From Hungatella sp. UBA3147 (GTDB taxonomy: Bacteria; Bacillota; Clostridia; Lachnospirales; Lachnospiraceae), in contig DEYX01000073.1 in assembly GCA_002365025.1 (NCBI GenBank), positions 1 through 48,467 of the forward strand: a stretch of 48,467 nucleotides of DNA, in the 5' to 3' direction. Of this stretch, positions 43,115-48,467 are shown one piece after another. The number at the start of each line of letters is the position of its first letter. The first letter of the stretch is position 1. Below the pieces are notes generated by a model that saw only the letters and a list, made by a program, of their open reading frames with translations, did not search any database and was not told where the DNA came from. The position numbers and the translations under genes were made by a program.

Positions 43115-43913
43115 CTTTCTCTACCTCCTCATCGTCTTTTCCCAGATAGGCTTCAATGACCTTTGGATGATTGGCAATCTCCTCCGGGGTCCCGGATGCA
43201 ATGGTAGTACCGAAATCAAGGACAGAAATCCGTTTGCAGATTTTCATGACCAGGCTCATGTCATGCTCGATAAGAAGCACGGAAATCTTAAATTCATCAC
43301 GGATATAGTTGATAATCTCCAGGAGTTCTTCCGTTTCTGTCGGGTTCATCCCTGCCGCAGGCTCATCAAGAAGAAGGAGTTTCATATCCGTAGCCAGTGC
43401 TCTTGCTATCTCCAGACGCCTCTGTTCTCCATAAGGAAGATTACCTGCTTCATAATCTTCCTTTCCACTTAGTTGCACGATTTTAAGCAGCTCCCCGGCT
43501 CTTTTTGTCAGTTCTTTTTCCTGCTTCCAGTAAGCCGGTGTACGAAAAACGGCATGGAACAGATTGTAGGAAAGCTTTGCACTCATGGCTGCCTTTACAT
43601 TATCGATTACTGTCATTTTCTTAAATAATCGGATATTCTGGAATGTTCTTGCAATTCCTGCTTCAACAATCTGATAGGTCTTTTTCCCATTCATGGACTG
43701 GCCATTTAAGTAAAAGGATCCTTCCGTCGGCTTATAAACACCGGTGATCAGATTGAACACTGTGGTTTTTCCAGCACCGTTTGGACCGATCAGCCCTACC
43801 AGCTCTGATTCTCCGATTTCCAGATTAAAGCTGTCCACCGCTTTTAATCCGCCGAACTGGATTCCCAGGTTCTGTGCTTTTAATACCGGCATGGCTCCTT
43901 CTGCTCCTGTCAT
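43107..43913 (-). CDS. livG: Branched-chain amino-acid-type ABC ATPase LivG
   Basis: 268 residues from the ATG at 43913 (MTGAEGAMPVLKAQ), which has AGAGGTG seven bases upstream and starts just after the livM stop; a longer start inside livM is unlikely. Walker A GPNGAGKTT, signature LPYGEQRRLEIARAL, Walker B LLLLDEPAAGMNPTE and the LivG-specific IARTFQNIRLF. Confidence 0.95.
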   Translation of the reverse strand: MTGAEGAMPVLKAQNLGIQFGGLKAVDSFNLEIGESELVGLIGPNGAGKTTVFNLITGVYKPTEGSFYLNGQSMNGKKTYQIVEAGIARTFQNIRLFKKMTVIDNVKAAMSAKLSYNLFHAVFRTPAYWKQEKELTKRAGELLKIVQLSGKEDYEAGNLPYGEQRRLEIARALATDMKLLLLDEPAAGMNPTETEELLEIINYIRDEFKISVLLIEHDMSLVMKICKRISVLDFGTTIASGTPEEIANHPKVIEAYLGKDDEEVEKDA

Positions 43914-43915
43914 AT

Positions 43916-44932
43916 TTATACACCTCTTTCTGTTTTTTTCTGTTTTTTTCCCCAACCGCCTTTTCTGCCTGTCATCCGTTCATATACACGAATGAGGGAA
44001 AATTCCCATGCTCCAAAGATACCGCCCGGTTTGAATATCATAACCAGTACCAGTACTACAGAGTATGCCAGCATACGGTACTGGGAGAACTGGCGCATCA
44101 TCTCCGGAAGGGAAGAAAGAAAAGCCGCACCGATTATGGACCCTGTAATGGAGCCTATCCCTCCGATGATTACCTCTGAGAGAAGCTCCGCAGAGTACAT
44201 AAAGTTAAAGTTAGTGGGAATCATGGCTGTCATATAATGGGCATAAACACCTCCGCCGATTCCTGCAAAGAAAGCGGCTACAGTAAAGGTAAGCACTTTA
44301 TAATAAGTAACATTGATTCCAGAAGCAGACGCTGCCATGTAATCCTCCCGAATGGCTTTCACCGTTCTGCCAAAGCGGCTTCGTATGTACATGTACATCA
44401 TGGTGATACAGATCACCATGACCCAGAAGCTCCAGTAGAAGTTGGAAAGTTTTATAATACCGCTCATGGTTTTTCCGCCGCCTGTAATCGAAAGATTGCA
44501 AAAGAGAACCCGGATAATTTCTGCAAAAGCAATGGTCACAATGGCAAGATAATCCCCTCTTAAGCGTAAAGCCGGAATTCCAACCATGACTCCGGTCATA
44601 CCGGCTGCAATCCCTCCTGCAAGAAGAGCAACCAGGAATAATGCGATATCGGGCAGCCCTTTTCCGGCAAGTCCATTGGATACAATGGCAGAGGCATATG
44701 CTCCCACTGATACGAAACCCGCATGGCCAAGGGAGAACTCTCCCATGCAGCCCACCACCAGATTTAAGGAAGCCACCATAATGATCGTATAGCAGGCAGT
44801 GGTACTGATTCCCTTGATATACTGAGTGGATCTGCCAAAAGCATTGTTTTCAAAAAGCAGGACAAACAGGAAAAAAACTGCCAGTACACCCAGGAAATTA
44901 AGGAAATAGGAAACTTTAAACCTCTTTTCCAT
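43916..44932 (-). CDS. livM: LivM-type permease
   Basis: 338 residues with about nine or ten membrane helices. The family motif GRTVKAIREDYMAASASGIN is the EAA-like loop contacting the ATPase, and NLVVGCMGEFSLGHAGF is typical of LivM. The basic C-terminal tail (RKGGWGKKQKKTERGV) is cytosolic. Membrane partner of LivH. Confidence 0.95.
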   Translation of the reverse strand: MEKRFKVSYFLNFLGVLAVFFLFVLLFENNAFGRSTQYIKGISTTACYTIIMVASLNLVVGCMGEFSLGHAGFVSVGAYASAIVSNGLAGKGLPDIALFLVALLAGGIAAGMTGVMVGIPALRLRGDYLAIVTIAFAEIIRVLFCNLSITGGGKTMSGIIKLSNFYWSFWVMVICITMMYMYIRSRFGRTVKAIREDYMAASASGINVTYYKVLTFTVAAFFAGIGGGVYAHYMTAMIPTNFNFMYSAELLSEVIIGGIGSITGSIIGAAFLSSLPEMMRQFSQYRMLAYSVVLVLVMIFKPGGIFGAWEFSLIRVYERMTGRKGGWGKKQKKTERGV

Positions 44933-44943
44933 GGTCCACCCCC

Positions 44944-45834
44944 TTAAACTTTCTCGCCCACATTCTTGCCAAGAATGCCGGACGGCTTTACCAGAAGAAT
45001 CACAATCAGAATGGCATAGGTAATCGCTTCATACCAGCCCGGTGCAAATAGCTTTACATAAATCTCAATGAGGCCAACTAGAATTCCTCCAAGCATGGCT
45101 CCGGGAATGACACCGATTCCTCCGAGGACAGCAGCAATAAAGGCCTTAAGTCCCATCATGGAACCCATATCATTGGTGACACGTGGATATTTGGTACAAT
45201 ACATAAGAGCTGCAACTGCTGCCAGCGCGGAGCCGATGGCAAAGGTCATGGTGATGACCTTGTTGACATTGATTCCCGCAAGAATGGAGGCATCCCGGTC
45301 CTGGGGTACTGCCCGCATGGCTTTCCCCATCTTGGTGTTCTTTATAAATATCTGAAGGCCCGCCATCATGACCACCCCGATGCCGATGGTCAGGATAACA
45401 TTCAGAGGAAGAACCACTCCAAGCACATTTACAGAGGGTAAATCAAATATCTTCTGGACATTATGGGGCTTTGCACCAAAGAGGACCATGGCCAGATTTT
45501 CAAGAAACAGACTCATGGCAAGTGCTGTAATAAGAGCTGACATGGAGCCGGCCCTGCGGACCGGCTTATAGGCTATCACCTCTACCATGACTCCCACCGC
45601 AGCGCATATGACCACGGCAAGGAAGACGGAAATCCATGCAGGCATTCCCGCATGGATCATGAAAGGAATGGTATAAAATAAGGTATAGGCTCCTATCATG
45701 ATAAAATCGCCATGTGCAAAGTTAATCATTCGGATGATTCCATATACCATGGTATAACCAAGTGCAATCAAAGCATAGATAGCGCCCTGGTTCAGTCCGT
45801 TTATCAGGCTTTGAAAGAATAATGAAAATGTCAT
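44944..45834 (-). CDS. livH: LivH-type permease
   Basis: 296 residues, polytopic. LINGLNQGAIYALIALGYTM at the start is the LivH signature; GKAMRAVPQDRDASILAGIN is the ATPase-contact loop. It forms the transport pore with LivM. It lies 50 bp after livK. Confidence 0.96.
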   Translation of the reverse strand: MTFSLFFQSLINGLNQGAIYALIALGYTMVYGIIRMINFAHGDFIMIGAYTLFYTIPFMIHAGMPAWISVFLAVVICAAVGVMVEVIAYKPVRRAGSMSALITALAMSLFLENLAMVLFGAKPHNVQKIFDLPSVNVLGVVLPLNVILTIGIGVVMMAGLQIFIKNTKMGKAMRAVPQDRDASILAGINVNKVITMTFAIGSALAAVAALMYCTKYPRVTNDMGSMMGLKAFIAAVLGGIGVIPGAMLGGILVGLIEIYVKLFAPGWYEAITYAILIVILLVKPSGILGKNVGEKV

Positions 45835-45884
45835 AGGATCTTCCTCCCTATCATTTTTCAGACCTTCTTGTTAGATTTATGCCA

Positions 45885-47117
45885 CTATTCTTTTGTTCCT
45901 TCCGGTGAAAGAGTCATAAGCCATTTCACCTTTCCGCCTTCAAAAGTATTGATCGCAACGGATTTCTCCGGATCGCCATTTTCATCCATGGTAAAGGTTC
46001 CTCCTACTCCTGTAAAAGTCATTCCCGTCATCCCATTTACCAGGGAAACGGTATCTGATGCACCGCTGTTTTTGGCAGCTTCCACCAGCATGTAAATAGC
46101 ATCATAGTAAAGAGCCGCACAGGCATTTAAGCTTTCCGTACCGTACTTTTCCGTATATTTGGATACAAAATTGATGACAGCCGGAGCGGTATCTTCGGAA
46201 GAATAGTGGTTGGTGAAATAGCAGTTTTCAAATTTATCTTCAAAACCTGCCGTATTAGTTCCATCCCAGCCATCACCGCCCATAACGGCTCCGTCAAAGC
46301 CTGCATCCCTTGCCGCGCCTACTAAAAGAGGAACTGTATCAAGGAATGCGGGATAAAACAGAAAATCTGCTCCTTTTGCCACTACCTGGGAGGTCTGGGA
46401 CGAAAAGTCTGTATCCTTTGTGGTGCATTCTCCCACATATACCACTTCAATTCCGTTTGCCTCGGCATTCTCTATAAATGCATCTTTTAAGCCGTTGGAA
46501 TAATCATCATCCTTGGCATATATAACGGCGGCTTTGGTCCAGCCTTTTTCCTTCGCAAACTGGGCAGCCATTTTGCCCTGATACGGGTCAATAAAACAAT
46601 TCCTGAAAATGGTGGAGCCTTTTAAAGTTACATCTTTATTGGTAGCTCCTGTTGCAAGTAGGAGCATATTATCTTTAGAAGCCTGTTCGGCAACGGGAAG
46701 AGTAACGGAGGAAAAAAAGCTTCCCACGATAGCACTGGGGCCTTCTTTCATCAGACTGTTGTAAGCATTAATTGCCTGCTTGGCATCACCGCCGTCATCT
46801 ACTATTTTTCCGCCATTTACAATTTCAACCTTATAACCGGAATCTCCGTTGTTGATTTCTTCAACTGCCATGGCAATGGCGTTCTGTGCGCCTTCCCCAT
46901 AAACAGCAGACCCTCCTGTGACAGGACCGTACACGCCAATCTTAATGGTTTTCCCGTCTTCTCCTTCCGGGGCAGACGCTGCTTCCTGTGAAGACGTTGA
47001 ACTTGCAGCGGCTGTACTGCCTCCTGCAGCAGTCTGCTGTGCAGATGAACCGCAGCCGGCAAGGAACGCTGCCGTTATTGCTGTAATAAAAGTCACGGGT
47101 AATAATCTTTTTTTCAT
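45885..47117 (-). CDS. livK: LivK-type substrate-binding lipoprotein
   Basis: 410 residues from the ATG at 47117 (MKKRLLPVTFITAITAAFLA), with GAGGAGG upstream. The lipobox AFLAGC makes Cys22 the lipidation site, so the protein is tethered outside the membrane; a Ser/Ala-rich linker follows. The periplasmic-binding-protein fold starts at TIKIGVYGPVTGGSAVYGEG, the usual Leu/Ile/Val-type start, and carries IVGSFFSSVTLPVAEQ and YAKDDDYSNGLKDAF. Substrate specificity is open; the operon suggests an acidic amino acid or pyroglutamate rather than Leu/Ile/Val. An in-frame upstream GTG at 47282 was rejected because it lies in the structured leader. Confidence 0.93.
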   Translation of the reverse strand: MKKRLLPVTFITAITAAFLAGCGSSAQQTAAGGSTAAASSTSSQEAASAPEGEDGKTIKIGVYGPVTGGSAVYGEGAQNAIAMAVEEINNGDSGYKVEIVNGGKIVDDGGDAKQAINAYNSLMKEGPSAIVGSFFSSVTLPVAEQASKDNMLLLATGATNKDVTLKGSTIFRNCFIDPYQGKMAAQFAKEKGWTKAAVIYAKDDDYSNGLKDAFIENAEANGIEVVYVGECTTKDTDFSSQTSQVVAKGADFLFYPAFLDTVPLLVGAARDAGFDGAVMGGDGWDGTNTAGFEDKFENCYFTNHYSSEDTAPAVINFVSKYTEKYGTESLNACAALYYDAIYMLVEAAKNSGASDTVSLVNGMTGMTFTGVGGTFTMDENGDPEKSVAINTFEGGKVKWLMTLSPEGTKE

Positions 47118-47331
47118 AATCGCATCCTCCTCAATCTTTATCATAAAAGACGAAAATAAAGACGGAACAAGGAGGTCTCCCAAAAATGCAGGGAAAACCT
47201 CCTTGTTCTCCTTAAGAAACTTATTTGCCTTATGGACTTGGATCCATGCAATTACAAAATTTCCATAAGCAAAAGGAGCCACAACCGTACTGTGTACGCT
47301 TGAGACTCCCTTGTTCTCTCGTCTAATATGT
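47118..47331 (-). promoter_or_regulatory. Structured leader / candidate attenuator of the liv operon
   Basis: About 213 nt between the predicted start site and livK. Three consecutive hairpins on the minus-strand RNA. P1 (47272-47312) is a long near-perfect hairpin with one-by-one mismatches. P2 (47229-47269) is closed by CTTATGGA/TCCATAAG. P3 (47165-47208) is terminator-like, with GAACAAGGAGGT pairing to ACCTCCTTGTTC. The GAGAACAAGG sequence is present twice, in the 5' end of the leader and in the left arm of P3, so the right arm of P3 could pair with either. After P3 the RNA is U-rich but without a long U-run. Confidence 0.55.
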
Positions 47332-47338
47332 TGGTAGG

Positions 47339-47367
47339 ATTATAGCATTTGCATTTTTAAAATTCAA
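47339..47367 (-). promoter_or_regulatory. Promoter of the liv/pxp operon
   Basis: Minus strand: -35 TTGAAT (47362-47367), 17-bp spacer, -10 TATAAT (47339-47344). The start site would be near 47332, immediately before the structured leader. Confidence 0.82.
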
Positions 47368-47447
47368 GTGTTTTTGACAGCTTTGTATTTTTGATGGTCT
47401 TGGCTTAATTTTCTTAATTATTCAGCCTGTTTCTGTAAACTTACTCT

Positions 47448-47620
47448 TTACTCCTGATATCTCTCCATAGCTGTTTTCAGCATATCTTCTTCAGATAAAT
47501 TACTGTCGATAAACTGATCTGCTAACTGCTTTGTAAATCATGTTGGTTTAATAAAACGTTATCTATCTTTTTTTTACGCTCTTCTCTGGTCGTTGTCTGA
47601 GTCAATCCTTTTTTATCTAA
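47448..47620 (-). pseudogene. Possible coding remnant with frameshift
   Basis: On the minus strand one frame reads LDKKGLTQTTTREERKKKID and then NVLLNQHDLQ before a stop. In another frame the text continues FTKQLADQFIDSNLSEEDML and ends KTAMERYQE at the TAA at 47448. The parts look like natural protein sequence interrupted by a frameshift; I do not recognise the family. The rest of 47400-47848 shows no gene. Confidence 0.35.
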
Positions 47621-47752
47621 AAAGGTAATGCAATATCTCAAAGTTAACAAACCTTAATACGATCTAATCAGCCATTAAACGGAGCAAAAATACGGAATTC
47701 TATTAGATTTTATTAGCAAGTTCCGTATAACGTACTGAATAGCCTGAAATTA

Positions 47753-47780
47753 ACATGTTTGTACAAGAATACATATTTTA
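47753..47780 (+). promoter_or_regulatory. Possible sigma-K-type sporulation promoter
   Basis: Plus strand: AC at 47753-47754, 17-bp spacer, CATATTTTA at 47772-47780, matching the sigma-K pattern AC-N16/17-CATANNNTA. It lies about 70 bp upstream of the collagen-like gene. The pattern is short and AT-rich, so chance matches are possible. Confidence 0.4.
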
Positions 47781-47848
47781 TAAATATAAAGAACGAAACT
47801 TCTTTATGATGTTTTAATGATAAAAATAATTATAGAGGGTGAATTTAT

Positions 47849-48467
47849 ATGAATGATAATCAATGCTGTAAATGTCGTTGTTCCTGTGGGCATACCGGAC
47901 CTAGATGTTGTCCAGGACCGACTGGTCCGACTGGTCCGACTGGGCCTACTGGACCGACTGGTCCGACTGGACCTAGGGGATTACAAGGACCTACTGGACC
48001 TACTGGTCCGACTGGACCTAGGGGCTTGCAAGGACCACAAGGACCGACTGGTCCGACTGGGCCTAGAGGCTTACAGGGACCACAAGGACCGACTGGTCCG
48101 ACCGGACCGACTGGACTTACTGGTGCAACTGGACCTACCGGGCCTACCGGACCTACCGGGCCTACCGGACTTACCGGACCTACCGGTGCGACCGGACCTA
48201 CCGGGCCTACTGGACTTACTGGTGCGACCGGGCCTACCGGGCCTACTGGACTTACTGGTGCGACCGGACCTACCGGGCCTACTGGACTTACCGGACCTAC
48301 CGGACCTACCGGGTCTACCGGGCCTACCGGACATACCGGACTTACCGGTGCGACCGGACCTACTGGACCTACTGGACCTACTGGACTTACTGGTGCGACC
48401 GGACCTACCGGGCCTACTGGACTTACCGGACCTACCGGGCCTACCGGACCTACCGGACTTACCGGTG
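47849..48467 (+). CDS. Collagen-like Gly-X-Thr repeat protein (partial, 3' end off window)
   Basis: 206 codons, open to the right edge. RBS GAGGGTG. The N-terminus MNDNQCCKCRCSCGHTGPRC is Cys-rich and is followed by uninterrupted G-X-X triplets, mostly GPT with interspersed GLT, GAT, GPR-GLQ. This is typical of BclA-like collagen proteins on clostridial spore surfaces. The DNA is a mosaic of nine-base repeats prone to length change. Expected on the exosporium; sugars are often attached to Thr. The C-terminal trimerisation domain is not in the window. Confidence 0.88.
   Translation, partial: MNDNQCCKCRCSCGHTGPRCCPGPTGPTGPTGPTGPTGPTGPRGLQGPTGPTGPTGPRGLQGPQGPTGPTGPRGLQGPQGPTGPTGPTGLTGATGPTGPTGPTGPTGLTGPTGATGPTGPTGLTGATGPTGPTGLTGATGPTGPTGLTGPTGPTGSTGPTGHTGLTGATGPTGPTGPTGLTGATGPTGPTGLTGPTGPTGPTGLTG

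Noticed and set aside
47118..47282. N-terminal extension of LivK from an upstream GTG
   Set aside because: The extension would run through the structured leader and put the lipoprotein signal 55 residues inside. The ATG at 47117 has a proper RBS and starts the signal peptide.
47118..47331. T-box riboswitch in the liv leader
   Set aside because: The conserved T-box sequence (like AGGGUGGNACCGCG) is absent; the hairpins do not fit the T-box layout.
48071..48334. Minus-strand Gly/Arg/Ser-rich reading frame
   Set aside because: It is the antisense of the collagen repeat, with no RBS; low-complexity DNA keeps all frames open.
47900..48467. CRISPR-like or satellite array
   Set aside because: The short nine-base units without spacers encode Gly-X-Thr triplets in frame from a proper start; this is coding repeat DNA.
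1..48467. tRNA or rRNA genes
   Set aside because: No cloverleaf with GTTCRANNC or rRNA-like sequence was noticed in the intergenic regions; a tRNAscan run would settle this.

Overview
The window looks like a chromosomal segment of a spore-forming, Gram-positive Clostridia species, probably Lachnospiraceae (Lacrimispora/Enterocloster/Hungatella-like). This rests on moderate-to-low GC, strong AGGAGG-type ribosome binding sites, an agr quorum-sensing set whose peptide has the Lachnospiraceae-like QPKM tail, a collagen-like spore-surface gene behind a possible sigma-K promoter, and the general gene content. The genus call is inference. Almost all genes lie on the minus strand; the exceptions are a small island at about 33.1-36.4 kb and the collagen-like gene at the right edge.

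Region 1 (1-21923, minus strand) is one tightly packed cluster for a contractile injection system (CIS) that resembles a type VI secretion system but sits in a Gram-positive background. In transcription order it encodes: a membrane-anchored VWA protein, a large sheath-like protein (TssB+TssC-like), a 30-residue membrane microprotein, two Hcp-like tube proteins, a terminator, a J-domain protein, a DcrB-like protein, a lipoprotein, two paralogous membrane-anchored proteins (immunity candidates), a lipase-PAAR fusion (effector candidate), a VgrG-like spike, a pentapeptide-repeat protein, an Imm11-like protein, a second VgrG-like spike, two FHA proteins, two degenerate PP2C-like proteins and an Hsp70/actin-like ATPase cut by the left edge. 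Baseplate, tape-measure and ClpV-type genes are not in the window and may lie to the left.

Region 2 (22031-25217) is an agr quorum-sensing locus in the order agrA-agrC, terminator, agrD-agrB. agrA has a perfect-consensus promoter. agrD has a poor -35 with a 21-bp-spaced direct repeat just upstream, as expected for an AgrA-activated promoter. No terminator or clear promoter separates agrB from the first CIS gene, so the CIS may be expressed by read-through from the agrDB promoter. This quorum-sensing/CIS coupling is the most interesting system in the window.

Region 3 (25550-32807) is a sugar-uptake operon: a GntR/HutC-type regulator, then a mannose-family PTS (IIB, IIC, IID, IIA), a Cof-type HAD phosphatase, a SIS isomerase/deaminase, a PfkB kinase and a class II aldolase. 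The set resembles galactosamine or related amino-sugar catabolism through tagatose phosphates.

Region 4 (33170-36399, plus strand) is a small accessory island: a decayed GNAT acetyltransferase, an AraC/GyrI regulator, a pyridoxamine-oxidase-fold protein, a membrane XRE regulator, a remnant of an ABC transporter ATPase, and a PAP2 phosphatase.

Region 5 (36474-47344, minus strand) is a long operon with a near-consensus promoter and a structured leader that looks like an attenuator. It encodes a LivKHMGF-type amino-acid ABC importer, a cytidylate-kinase-like protein, D-amino-acid aminotransferase, both halves of a D-glutamate cyclase-like pair (DUF4392 and DUF1445 families) and 5-oxoprolinase subunits PxpB, PxpC and PxpA. 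Together they suggest uptake and salvage of D-glutamate/5-oxoproline. The right edge holds the start of a collagen-like Gly-X-Thr repeat protein.
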